NCBI GenBank assembly: GCA_003671025.1
Contig: QWPW01000009.1
Coordinates: forward strand, 1 to 64,000
From: Planctomycetota bacterium
Lineage (GTDB): Bacteria; Planctomycetota; Phycisphaerae; Phycisphaerales; SM1A02
Length of the DNA: 64,000 nucleotides
Reading direction: 5' to 3'
Position numbers and translations under genes: made by a program. This document shows positions 35,694 to 44,900 of this stretch, one piece after another (within the stretch, counting starts at the first letter, position 1; each line of letters begins with the position of its first letter). The notes below the pieces were generated by a model. The model worked only from the letters and a program-made list of their open reading frames with translations. It did no database searches and had not been told where the DNA came from.

Positions 35694-35772
35694 ACATGAG
35701 GTAGCAGTTCAGTTACGCCGGCTGATACCTCACTCCGACCCAAGCGCGTAACCCATCCAAAGGATGATCACT

Positions 35773-35868
35773 ATGGCTGCAAAGAAGAAGGCCGCTAAGA
35801 AGGCCGCAAAGAAGACTGCAAAGAAGACCGCGAAGAAGGCTGGCAAGAAAGCCGCCGCTAAGAAGTGA
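35773..35868 (+). CDS. Lys/Ala-repeat basic peptide (histone H1 tail-like)
   Basis: A 31-residue peptide, MAAKKKAAKKAAKKTAKKTA then KKAGKKAAAKK, built of AAKK/TAKK repeats. It has a proper AAAGGA Shine-Dalgarno, an upstream promoter-like TATAACT and a perfect terminator right after it, so it looks like a real gene. Such repeats resemble histone H1 or HC1-like tails that coat DNA; a nucleic-acid-binding role is inferred. It could also be the remnant of a longer H1-like protein. Confidence 0.65.
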   Translation: MAAKKKAAKKAAKKTAKKTAKKAGKKAAAKK

Positions 35869-35891
35869 GTCTCTCGCTTTGAACGATGCTT

Positions 35892-35925
35892 GGAGGCCGC
35901 CGCAAGGCGGCCTCCGGCATTTTTA
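35892..35925 (+). terminator. Rho-independent terminator of the Lys/Ala peptide gene
   Basis: GGAGGCCGCC, GCAA tetraloop, GGCGGCCTCC, GGCA, then five T; 24 bp after the stop codon. A very stable stem. Confidence 0.9.
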
Positions 35926-36129
35926 GGCTGTTTTATAGTGGTTTGCGGCGCGTTGCAGAAATGGCTTGCGCGTATCATCGCCGCCCTCGCACGCAGCGTG
36001 CGACTTCATTCAACAATGCGCACTGCGCAACGCCATCTTCATCACATCACACACGACGCATGATTGTTGCGTGACGTTCGTGTGCGAACAGTGAGCGATG
36101 CGCGTGTGAACTCAAAGAGAATTCGCTTC

Positions 36130-36390
36130 ATGGCACACGTCATCACTGAACCTTGCATCGGAACCAAGGACACCGCCTGCGTCGAAGTTTGCCCCGTCGA
36201 CTGCATCCATCCGACAAAAAAAGCGGGCGACCATGGTGCCGCAGTCCAGCTCTACATCGACCCCGATACCTGTATCGATTGCGGTCTGTGCGTAGACGAG
36301 TGTCCTGTGCAGGCGATCTTTCCACAGGACGACGTGCCTGCTGAGTGGCACAAGTACATCCAGATCAACATTGATCACTTCAAAAAGTGA
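36130..36390 (+). CDS. 7Fe-type ferredoxin
   Basis: An 86-residue electron carrier. The N-terminal motif EPCIGTKDTACVEVCPVDCI gives Cys at C-x7-C-x3-CP spacing, and the second motif is CIDCGLCVDECP. This is the [3Fe-4S][4Fe-4S] pattern of FdxA-like ferredoxins, and the C-terminal DDVPAEWHKYIQIN is also typical. ATG 36130 starts at MAHVITEPC. The stop codon lies within the first of three tandem hairpin repeats. Confidence 0.92.
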   Translation: MAHVITEPCIGTKDTACVEVCPVDCIHPTKKAGDHGAAVQLYIDPDTCIDCGLCVDECPVQAIFPQDDVPAEWHKYIQINIDHFKK

Positions 36391-36473
36391 GCCTGAAGCG
36401 CAGGGCGCTTCATGTAAGTGAGCCTGAAGCGAGGGCGCTTCATGAAGTGAGCCTGAAGCGGCGCGCTTCATGA
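36386..36473 (+). repeat. Three tandem hairpin repeats after the ferredoxin gene
   Basis: AGTGAGCCTGAAGCG...CGCTTCATG occurs three times (36386-36416, 36417-36445, 36446-36473). Each copy is a small stem (TGAAGCG/CGCTTCA), and each repeats the TGA-containing end of the ferredoxin gene. Probably slippage of the 3' end. Confidence 0.8.
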
Positions 36474-36590
36474 AGTGCATGCGTTGCTGCAAGCACAGAC
36501 GAACGCAGCGTGGATGAATGAACGCTGCACGTCGCGCCCGTTCACCGCCTCGTGCGAAAGCGGCTCTCTCACACCGAGCTCACAACGACA

Positions 36591-36625
36591 AACGCGTCCG
36601 ATTTGATCGGACGCGTTTTTGTTTG
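36591..36625 (+). terminator. Rho-independent terminator
   Basis: AACGCGTCCGAT and ATCGGACGCGTT pair perfectly around TTG, followed by TTTTGTTTGTT. It serves the ferredoxin transcript and, because of A residues on the left, may also stop transcription from the convergent gene. Confidence 0.85.
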
Positions 36626-36678
36626 TTCCTCGGCGAAAACCACCATTTCGCGGGCGTAAGCGCTGATTTTTCATCCGA

Positions 36679-37146
36679 TCAGGGCGACCAAGACTCGCCG
36701 TTGACCAGTTCGTAGAGCTCGCGACTGGTGGCGTCGCTGGCCTGCTGCGGCACGCGTGCGCGCACGACTCCGCGAATCGGGTTGTACCAAAACATCGCGC
36801 CGCGCCCGCCGCAGAACGTGGGGTCGGTCGGATGCATGAGCTCCGCTTCATGCTCGAGCGCCATCTCAATCCATGGAGCTGGACTCTCGGCGAGTGCGTT
36901 GCGCGGCTCGATATCGCCAAACCACGCCGGGTCAACGGAAGGAGGATGACCGTATTGATTGAGCGCCGGTCCGCCCAACGCGCTGCGAATGCCGATCTCC
37001 GCATCAATGGTCGAAAGTGCCGCACGGGTGGACTCAATGTCGGATTGTTCGGCAAGTCCCGATTGATACATCCGCAGCGTGGTCACCAGGACCGCCGCTG
37101 CGGAGCACACAATCAACACATCGATGCACGCACGGAGTGGACGCAT
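36679..37146 (-). CDS. Membrane-anchored protein of unknown function
   Basis: A 155-residue protein with a short basic start (MRPLRAC) and one helix (IDVLIVCSAAAVLVTTL), then a helical-then-loop outside part. The layout recalls minor pseudopilins, but no Gly-Glu prepilin site is present. DPTFCGGRGAMFWYNPIRG and VRARVP near the end are the most conserved-looking parts. Start ATG 37146 fits the helix position. Function unknown. Confidence 0.55.
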   Translation of the reverse strand: MRPLRACIDVLIVCSAAAVLVTTLRMYQSGLAEQSDIESTRAALSTIDAEIGIRSALGGPALNQYGHPPSVDPAWFGDIEPRNALAESPAPWIEMALEHEAELMHPTDPTFCGGRGAMFWYNPIRGVVRARVPQQASDATSRELYELVNGESWSP

Positions 37147-37549
37147 AGTGAAGTTCGGCGGTGCGGGGACTATCGCAAACGGCGGACCAAGAGCCATCGA
37201 CGCGCGATGTGCACCGCGTGAACAGTGGGGGACTTCTCCCGACACATCGAGCCGCTCTACGCGGGTCGTGCCGATTGCGCAGGGCGAAGTAGGGTGGCGA
37301 CGGCGCGCGGTAACAATGAAAACCTCATCTTTGCGCCGCTTTTTGCAGGCGTGGTGTGTGAAAGGGATGTGTCCGCATGATCACCCGACGTGTTCGAATG
37401 GTGTTTGAAAGGGATGTGTCCGCATGATCACTCGACGTGTTCGAAGATCAGATTCGCGCTCGGCCGTGAATGAATCACAAGCGCGTTCGCAGCTCGCGTG
37501 AGTGACACGCGCGGGCGCCTGATGTGAGTGGCGTGTTAGCATCAAACGC
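37147..37549. other. Intergenic region with a 46-bp direct repeat
   Basis: No gene supported. The only structure is the tandem duplication at 37353-37445. Confidence 0.4.
37353..37445. repeat. Tandem direct repeat of about 46 bp
   Basis: Two copies (37353-37398, 37400-37445) differ at few bases and share GAAAGGGATGTGTCCGCATG and CGACGTGTTCGAA. Confidence 0.8.
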
Positions 37550-38821
37550 ATGACGAGCGCACCACGGAAGAATCCAATTCACGTCCGCATCCTCGACTGC
37601 GGCATGCCGCTGCTGGTCGAGTCGATGGCGGGGGTGCGCACTGCCGCGCTGAGTTGGTTGTTGCCCGCGGGAAACGCGAGTGACCCAGCGGGCGAAGCGG
37701 GTGAAGGTTGGTCCACGATGCTCGCGGAACTGGCGCAGCGCGGCGCAGGAACGCTCGATAGCCGCGGATTTTCCGATGCGCTCGATCGCGCGGGCGTGCA
37801 GCGCGCCGTGACTCCCGCGACCGTGCACATCGTCATTGGCGCAACCACCATCGGCGCGCGCATCAACGAAGCGTTGCCGCTTCTCGCGGACCTTGTCATT
37901 CGTCCCCATCTTCCCGGCGACGCGCTTGATGCCGTGCGCAGCCTCGCGATTCAATCGCTCGAGTCGTTGCAAGATGATCCGCAACACCGCGTCGGGTTGG
38001 ACTTGCGCGCGCGTCATCTTCCGCCGCCATTTGATCGCTCGGGCTACGGCAATCGCACGGCGTTTGAGCGCGTCACCATCGACGACCTCAAGGGAAGTTG
38101 GTCCCAGCGCGTGCGCCCAATTGGCTCGATTCTCAGCGTCGCGGGCGCAGTTGACGCGGATGAGCTTGCCGCGACGCTCGATGGATTGCTCAAGAATTGG
38201 CATGGCACCGCGGGCGATGTCACGGCGGACGGAGCCGCGCTCGGCGGCATCAGCCACGAGGAAGACGATTGCAATCAAACACACATCGCGATGGGCTTGC
38301 ACGCCCCGAGCGAGCGCGATCCCGAGTCGCTGCACTGCCGTATCGCCACCAGCATTCTCGGCGGCGAAACATCGAGTCGACTGTTCACCGAAGTGCGCGA
38401 GCGCCGCAGCCTGTGTTACTCGGTGAGCGCGAGTTACGCCGGTGGGCGCGATCGTGGCATGGTGTCGGTGTATGCGGGAAGCACGCCCGAACGCGCGCAA
38501 GAGACACTCGACACGATCATGCGTGAGCTCGAGCGTTTCGAGCAGGGCGTCACACCCGATGAGTTTCGCCGCGCGATTGTGGGCTTTCGCAGTCGCTTGG
38601 TGATGCAGGGCGAGAGCACCGCCGCGCGCGCCGCGGCACTAGGCAGTGATTGGTATCGACTCGGTCGTTGCCGTTCGCTCGGCGAGCTTTCCACCGAAGT
38701 GGATTCGCTCACGGTGGACGATCTCAACGCGTGGATCAGTACGTCGATGGGACATGCGTGGCGCAGCGCGCTCACCCTGTGCACAGTGGGCAAGGCCGCG
38801 CTGTCTACTCAACTGGCTTGA
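37550..38821 (+). CDS. M16-family peptidase fold without the zinc-binding motif
   Basis: A 423-residue M16-type protein. The N-terminal half follows the family (GMPLLVESMAGVRTAALSWLLPAG), but the HxxEH zinc site is replaced by GEGWSTMLAELAQRGAGT. The C-terminal half shows GGETSSRLFTEVRERRSLCYSVSASY, as in processing-peptidase-like proteins. M16 enzymes often work as a catalytic plus a non-catalytic subunit; no partner lies in the window. Start ATG 37550. Probably a non-peptidase partner or scaffold. Confidence 0.8.
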   Translation: MTSAPRKNPIHVRILDCGMPLLVESMAGVRTAALSWLLPAGNASDPAGEAGEGWSTMLAELAQRGAGTLDSRGFSDALDRAGVQRAVTPATVHIVIGATTIGARINEALPLLADLVIRPHLPGDALDAVRSLAIQSLESLQDDPQHRVGLDLRARHLPPPFDRSGYGNRTAFERVTIDDLKGSWSQRVRPIGSILSVAGAVDADELAATLDGLLKNWHGTAGDVTADGAALGGISHEEDDCNQTHIAMGLHAPSERDPESLHCRIATSILGGETSSRLFTEVRERRSLCYSVSASYAGGRDRGMVSVYAGSTPERAQETLDTIMRELERFEQGVTPDEFRRAIVGFRSRLVMQGESTAARAAALGSDWYRLGRCRSLGELSTEVDSLTVDDLNAWISTSMGHAWRSALTLCTVGKAALSTQLA

Positions 38822-38863
38822 TCAGTCTTGATCACGCTTGATCACGCTTGATCACGCTTGATC
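38820..38863. repeat. Five GATC sites at exact 10-bp spacing (array 2)
   Basis: GATC starts at 38820, 38830, 38840, 38850 and 38860 in CTTGATCACG units. The array begins in the stop codon of the M16-like gene and ends at the stop of the convergent gene. Confidence 0.85.
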
Positions 38864-39113
38864 ACGCAATGCAATCGATGCGGCTGTAGCGATCAAGATT
38901 GAGCGTGACCAACTCGCCGTCATCCTTCTTGATTTCCAAGCGATCGAGCCAAAGCTTGTCGCTCTTCGCGTGCGCAAACCATGAACCTGTCTGCGCTTGG
39001 CGGAAGCGGCACACCACGCCTTCAATCGCCGTCGTCCAAACCGCGTGGGTTTGGGGCAACTGCTGGGTCACACGGACGCGGGTACCTGGTTCGAGGGCGG
39101 CAAGCTCAAGCAT
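38862..39113 (-). CDS. Small conserved protein of unknown function
   Basis: An 83-residue soluble protein: MLELAALEPGTRVRVTQQLP, AVWTTAIEGVVCRFRQAQTGSWF, DKLWLDRLEIKKDDGELVTLNLD. The beta-rich layout resembles an SH3 or KOW-like barrel. The C-terminal residues overlap the GATC array. No family name can be given. Confidence 0.6.
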   Translation of the reverse strand: MLELAALEPGTRVRVTQQLPQTHAVWTTAIEGVVCRFRQAQTGSWFAHAKSDKLWLDRLEIKKDDGELVTLNLDRYSRIDCIA

Positions 39114-39191
39114 GATTGAACGGAGTGTACCGATGGCGCGCGTTGGCGCCGTCTACAACTTGTCGTGCAGCGTGCTGCCATCGTTGACGGA

Positions 39192-39905
39192 TCAGCCGCC
39201 GACGCGCGCGGGTGTCACGGAGTGAAACTTCGCGTGCTCCCATGCTTGCAGCGTGACCACGACGTCGCTCTTCGTTCCTGCGCGCATGACCGTGAAGGTC
39301 ATCGTGTCGCCCGGCTTCTTCGCCATCAGCGCCTTGCGAATATGCGAGGGATTTGCTGGCGTTTTTCCATCAACCGCAACGATGACATCGTGATCGCGCA
39401 GTCCGCCCTCATGGCCGTTGAGTTCTTCAGCGACATCTTCGAGCACCGCAGCGGTGCGAGCATCAATCCCTAGGTGTGTGGCAAGGATGGGATCAACTTC
39501 ACTCATGCGCACACCAAGCATCACGGGGCATGGCGCTGCGGGGATCGCGGCGGTTGCGGGAGCAGCTTGCGCGACGGCACCCGCGTTTATCACGGGCATC
39601 ATCGTTCCGAAGGTCGCCATTTGGCCAGGCTGATTGGAGTCCATCACAATCATGCGTCGGCGCTCGATGCGCGGGGCGTTCGCATTCGCAGAGCCGGCTG
39701 CGGCGTCATCGACCAACTCCACTTCGATTTCCATCTCGCCGCCACCGCCGAATTGCGGATTGACCATGATCACGCGCGATGTTCCCTCGGGTGTCTCGAA
39801 CGCCATGTATTCGACGGTTTCTTCGCGTTGCGTGCGATTCGAATCGCATGCCGTGAGCAGCGCGAGAAGGGCGAGCGATCCAGTAGCAGGAGCAAGTCGG
39901 TTCAT
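39192..39905 (-). CDS. Lipoprotein with C-terminal PDZ domain
   Basis: A 237-residue protein with a lipobox LLALLTAC (Cys near 19), a variable middle rich in Ala, and a PDZ domain at about 140-230 (PVMLGVRMSEVDP...LRDHDVIVAVDGKTPANPSHIRKAL...GDTMTFTVMRAG). PDZ domains bind C-terminal peptides, often beside proteases; no protease domain is present. ATG 39905 begins the signal peptide; the frame upstream is not signal-like. Divergent from the next lipoprotein. Confidence 0.8.
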   Translation of the reverse strand: MNRLAPATGSLALLALLTACDSNRTQREETVEYMAFETPEGTSRVIMVNPQFGGGGEMEIEVELVDDAAAGSANANAPRIERRRMIVMDSNQPGQMATFGTMMPVINAGAVAQAAPATAAIPAAPCPVMLGVRMSEVDPILATHLGIDARTAAVLEDVAEELNGHEGGLRDHDVIVAVDGKTPANPSHIRKALMAKKPGDTMTFTVMRAGTKSDVVVTLQAWEHAKFHSVTPARVGG

Positions 39906-39971
39906 GCGCAATGAATCGACCGTTGACCTTCCGCTTCTGCAATCGATGCGCTGTCGCGTACGCTGCGTTTC

Positions 39972-40505
39972 ATGCATGCGCACCTATCTCGGCGAATTCT
40001 GTTGACGGGAACGATGACCGCCGCATTGTGCGCGTGTTCGCACGAGCTCCCTGATCCGACGCGAGTCGCGCCAGTGACCCCGATCAGTGGATCGGCTGCG
40101 GAAAGCATGTTGGCCAACGGATCGAGTGCTTCGTATGCGGTCAATCACGCGAGTCGGATTGTGCTCTCAGGACTTTCGCGGGTGAATCGAAGCGATGCCA
40201 CGCGGCCGTCGCTCGATCTGCGCATTGATGCGCTCGACCGCGCGGGTGCTCCAGCGCGCACAGCCGGTGTGTTTCGCATCGAAGTACGGACCGAGGCAGA
40301 TCCAGCGCTGCTCAACTTCGACATTCCGCTTCTCACGCCCGCGGCGCAAGCGGCGCGCTTTGACACCGTGCTCTCGCAGTACGTCTTGCGCGTTGAGCCG
40401 CAATGGACTCGTGCTCCTGCATTAGGCGCATCAATCTCAGTGACGGTGACGCTGGTGACGCAAGCCGACACCACGCTCACGACTTCGAACACGATTCGTT
40501 GGTGA
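39972..40505 (+). CDS. Putative lipoprotein
   Basis: A 177-residue protein with a basic start and signal ending in AALCAC (lipobox Cys near 22). The mature part is a beta-type domain (PSLDLRIDALDRAGAPARTAG...FRIEVRTEADPALLNFDIPLL...SQYVLRVEP), perhaps Ig-like. No family recognised. Divergent from the PDZ lipoprotein and convergent with the amidohydrolase genes. Confidence 0.65.
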   Translation: MHAHLSRRILLTGTMTAALCACSHELPDPTRVAPVTPISGSAAESMLANGSSASYAVNHASRIVLSGLSRVNRSDATRPSLDLRIDALDRAGAPARTAGVFRIEVRTEADPALLNFDIPLLTPAAQAARFDTVLSQYVLRVEPQWTRAPALGASISVTVTLVTQADTTLTTSNTIRW

Positions 40506-40528
40506 GTCGCGCGCGTGATCACTTCGCC

Positions 40529-41869
40529 TTAGTTGCCGCGTTGCAACTTCTCTTCATACTTCGCCTTCATCTCGCTCTGATGCGATGAGAGATCGATCGA
40601 CCTGCCATCGATCCAAGCAGCAGCCACTGCGCTGGTGAGTTCGAGCGGATGTCCGCGCGTCATGATGATGGTCGCACTCTTGATGGGCTCGATGGTTCCG
40701 TATCGCTCGTTGATTCCCGCAAGCACGCACGGTGTTGCCGTGACTGCGCGCAGCGCCGCTTCGGGATCAAGCCCAAACGCCGCCGCCGTCGCTGCGTGAT
40801 GCGGCAAGTTGCGCTCATGCGCGGGTTCATCGCCCGTGGCAATCGAGAAGGGAATTCCCGCGTCAAACAAGAGTTTCGGCAGTTGATAGGACGCCGCGGT
40901 GGCATCGTGACGGTTGCCGGGAAGGCGATGCACGCCGCGCACAATCACCGAGATGCCTTCCGCTTTGAGAAACGGAATCGCAGACGCGATGCCTTCGCCG
41001 CCGATGATCACTGTGCGCAGTCCGCGCGCTTTGAGTGCCGTCACCGCGCTCTCGATTTGCGATGCGCTTCCAACTTCGACGAACACAGGATCTTTGCCCG
41101 AGAGCACATCAAGCATCGCTTGCGCGCGTTCATCGTGGGTCACGGTCGGATCGGCCGCGCGCGCCGCGTTGATCGCTTTCATCTCATCGAGAAAGCGATT
41201 GATCTTCTCGAGCTCTTCTTTGGCGCGACGCTTCTGCTCTTCGGGCGAGCGTCGCGACGAGAGCGTGCGCGCGGGTTCGACCACCGGCCACGTCATCACC
41301 AAACCACACGCGCTGTCGATGGTGAGATCTTCCGGCGTCCAACCATCAAGGCGAATCACCGACGCGCTTCCGGAAATGATTCCGCCTTGCGGCACACTCA
41401 CCGCGAGCAGAATTCCCGCAGCGCGCGCGACGGTGAGCAGATCACTGTCGGGATTGATCGCCACTGCGGGCACTGCTTCGGGACGGAAATCACCAAACTC
41501 AGTGCGGTCATCGGTCGCCTCGACTTGCAACGTCTCGACCAATCCCAGCGTGGTGGGAAACGCGCAAAACCCTGGTGAAACATGCATTCCCTGCGCGTCG
41601 ATGATTTCGCATCCTTCGGGAATCACGGGCATCCCCGTGCCCACTGAAGTGATGCGACCTCCATCAAACAGCACATGACCGTCTTCGATGATCGGTTGTG
41701 CAATCGTCGCGGTGTGCACCACCGCGTGAACGATGAGCAACGGACGCGTCTGCGGTTTCGCGGGAACGATGTCGCTCTGCGCTGATGCGGAGAGCGTCGT
41801 CAACATCACCACGCTGGTGAGAAGTGATGCGTAGGTGGCGATGTGGATGCGTGTCGTAGCGGAGGTCAT
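40529..41869 (-). CDS. Exported amidohydrolase-family protein lacking the HxH motif
   Basis: A 446-residue protein with a signal peptide (cut near residue 30) and an amidohydrolase-like TIM barrel (VHTATIAQPIIEDGHVLFDGGRI). Where enzymes have PGLIDxHxH the sequence is SPGFCAFPTTLGLVET, so two metal ligands are missing. Later parts (GNRHDATAASYQLPKLLFDAG, ALRAVTATPCVLAGINERYGTIEP) still follow the family. It lies about 110 bp downstream of the 1237-residue relative and is probably co-transcribed. Likely not a standard hydrolase. Confidence 0.8.
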   Translation of the reverse strand: MTSATTRIHIATYASLLTSVVMLTTLSASAQSDIVPAKPQTRPLLIVHAVVHTATIAQPIIEDGHVLFDGGRITSVGTGMPVIPEGCEIIDAQGMHVSPGFCAFPTTLGLVETLQVEATDDRTEFGDFRPEAVPAVAINPDSDLLTVARAAGILLAVSVPQGGIISGSASVIRLDGWTPEDLTIDSACGLVMTWPVVEPARTLSSRRSPEEQKRRAKEELEKINRFLDEMKAINAARAADPTVTHDERAQAMLDVLSGKDPVFVEVGSASQIESAVTALKARGLRTVIIGGEGIASAIPFLKAEGISVIVRGVHRLPGNRHDATAASYQLPKLLFDAGIPFSIATGDEPAHERNLPHHAATAAAFGLDPEAALRAVTATPCVLAGINERYGTIEPIKSATIIMTRGHPLELTSAVAAAWIDGRSIDLSSHQSEMKAKYEEKLQRGN

Positions 41870-41976
41870 GGAGTGAATCTCAATCGTGGCGAGTTCGGTT
41901 GCGCGAGGCGAACCGTCGTCGAGTGTGTTGCGGTGATCTTGAATCGTGAAGGTGTCGCGTGTTGCCGGCAGTGAAG

Positions 41977-44900
41977 TCAGTTACGCAGTTCTTCCACGGG
42001 GACGGCGTCGGTTTCGCCGCAGCCGCAGTCGCCGGGATTTTTCGGAAGCGGTTCCATGCCGCGCGCGATGCGCAGCCAAATCGTGTCTTCGCGTGACTCC
42101 AACATGCGCTCCATCAATGTCGGAGCGCCGCGACCGCGACGACCGCCACCACCGCCAGGACCACCAGCAGCGCCGCCGCCACCAGCGCGCGCACCTGCGC
42201 CTGCGCGATCACTCGCGGTCGTTGCCTTGGCGATGAGTTCGCCGCGCGTGCGAATCACTTGCGCGTGCACGGCGTCGTCTTCGATGCGCGAGTAGCGACG
42301 CGCGCCGTCGATCCATGTCTCATCGCAATGCGTGAACGCGGAAAGCGGATCGCCGCTCCACAGCACGAAGTCCGCGTCTTTGCCCACTTCGAGCGAGCCC
42401 GTGCGCGCGTCGATCTTCAGTTGCTTCGCGGGATTGAGCGTGACCAGCTTGAGCGCTTCTTCGGGCGAAAGTCCGCCGTAACGCACGGCCTTGGCCGCTT
42501 CCATGTTGAGTCGACGCGCGAGTTCATCCGAGTCACTGTTGAAACTCACGAGCACGCCTGCTTTGTGCATCAACGCGCCGTTCCATGGAATCGCATCCAT
42601 CACTTCAACTTTGTACGCCCACCAATCACTGAAGCTCGATGCGCCTGCGCCGTGCTTGGCAATCTCGCCGGCGAGTTTGTAACCCTCGAGCACATGCTGC
42701 AGCGTGGCCACGCGGAAACCGAATTGCTCGGCGGTGCGCAGCAGCATGAGAATCTCATCTTGGCGATAGCTGTGACAGTGAACCAATCGACTGCCCTCGA
42801 GGATTTCCGCGAGCGTTTCCAATTCGAGATCGGTGCGCGGCGGAAGTCCACGGGTGGCGACGGGCGCAGCGGCGTAGGTCACTTGACGCGCGCGATATTC
42901 ACGAGCCGCGAGGAACGAGTCTTGCAAGAACGTCTTCACGCCCATGCGCGACGATGGGTAACGCGAACTGCTGCGCGTCACGTTTTCACCGAGCGCGAAC
43001 TTGATGCCCGAGGGCGCGCCTTCGAAGCGAAACGCTTCTGCGCCTTCGCCCCAACGAATCTTCACCACTGAGTTGCGTCCACCGATGGGATTGGCGGAGC
43101 CGTGCAGTTGATTCACCGCAACCAATCCACCCGCGAGTTGGCGATACCAATTGATGTCAGTGGGATCGATGCAATCGCCGATCCACACTTCAGCGGTGCA
43201 CGACTGACTGCCCTCGTTGACGCCACCAGAAATTCCCGTGTGACTATGGCAATCGATGAGTCCGGGCGTGATGTGTTTGCCCTTGCCATCGATCACGGTC
43301 GCGCCTTCAGGTACGGCGATGTCGAGCGCGACCTCGATGATCTTTCCGTCGCGAATCAACATGTCGCCGTCTTTGATGATCCCCTGCGCGCCGAGCGTCC
43401 ACACCGTCGCGTCTTTCACGACGACTGTTCCCGCGAGCGGTTTTTCGATGCGGCCGTACTCACCAAACGGAAACGGAAGCACGTCTTTCCACAGGGTTTC
43501 GCGCTCGTCGGGCTTCTTCTCGTCGCTTGCTTCGCCGTTCTTGCCGGCTTCGCCGATCTTGCTCGGCGCATTGCCATCGCCTCCGCGTTGACCACGCATA
43601 CCGCGGCCGCCGCGTTGATCACGCGCGGGACGATCCGCGTTTGGCGAAGGCGTGGCGTTGTCATCGGTGACCGCCGCGTCGCTGGTCTTCGTGTCTTGCG
43701 TGGTTGGTTCGCTTGGATTGTTTGCGTCGACGATGACGGCTGCTGGTGCGGCGTCATCTTTCTTGACGTCATCATTCTTCGCGTCTGTCTTCGCGTCTGT
43801 CTTCGTGTCGTCCTTCTTCGCTTCTTCGACGACACGCACCAACGCAAACGCGGCGCGTGCGCCCGTTGCAGTTTCGATCGTCATGGTCGCAGTCGCGCCA
43901 GTGCCCGCGAGCGAGACGCGGATTTCGCCTTCGAAACCAAACGGCGCGCCGTCGAACATTCCCCACGCGCGACCATCGGAGATGCCAGCGCGCTTGGCGG
44001 TCGCACTTCCTGCGACGTCTTTCTTCTCTTCGACTTTGCTCTCTGCATTCGCCGCGTCACTCGCAGGCGCATCGTTGTTGGTCGCGGGCTTGGTCACATC
44101 TTCTACGGGCTTTGCGACTTCAACTGCAGCGGCCTCGACAGGCTTCGCATCCGCAGCGGGCGCTTCTGGTGTCCACTTCGCTTTGAGCGAACTGTCCTTC
44201 GGGTCAAGCACGATGCGCAGATCTTTCGCGAGCGGCTTCGCAGTCGTGTCGAGCGCCGTGACCGTGAAACTTCCCGCAGCGAGCACCGGCGCATCGGGCG
44301 GCAACATCACAGGCGCGCCTGCGACGAAGATGCCTTCGAACTTCGTCTCCGCATCGAACGGGTCACCCGCGGCGATGATGAGATTGGCTATTTTTCCCGC
44401 TTCAATCGTGCCTGCGCGTGCGTCGATGCCCAGCAATTTCGCCGGCGTCGTCGTCAATGCCGCGAGCGCTTGATCTTTGGTGAGTCCATGCGTGATCGCA
44501 TCGGCGAGTTTGCGACGGAAACCAGATTTGTCAGACATGCGATGCGAACTCAACACGACGGTGGAGCCCGCTTCGATGAGACGCTTGGGATTCGTCGGCG
44601 CGTAACGCCACGTCATCAAGTCGCGCAACGACATGCTGTCGGATGCCATGGGCGAAACGAGATCGGGTGCTTGAGGAAACTCGATGGGAATGATGAACGC
44701 GGCGTGCATGTTGGCCGCGAGAGCCACGAGTTCTTGTTGCCCGCGAAACTCAAGGCCGCTGCCGAGCACAGTGAGTGGCGCGTTGGGTGCTTGCGCCTGC
44801 GCGAGGCGCATCATGCGCGCGGCTTCGAGTTCATCACTGGCATCGATGATGATTCCATGTGTGCCCGCGAGCAACGGCTGCAGCGCGTCGAGTGCATTTT

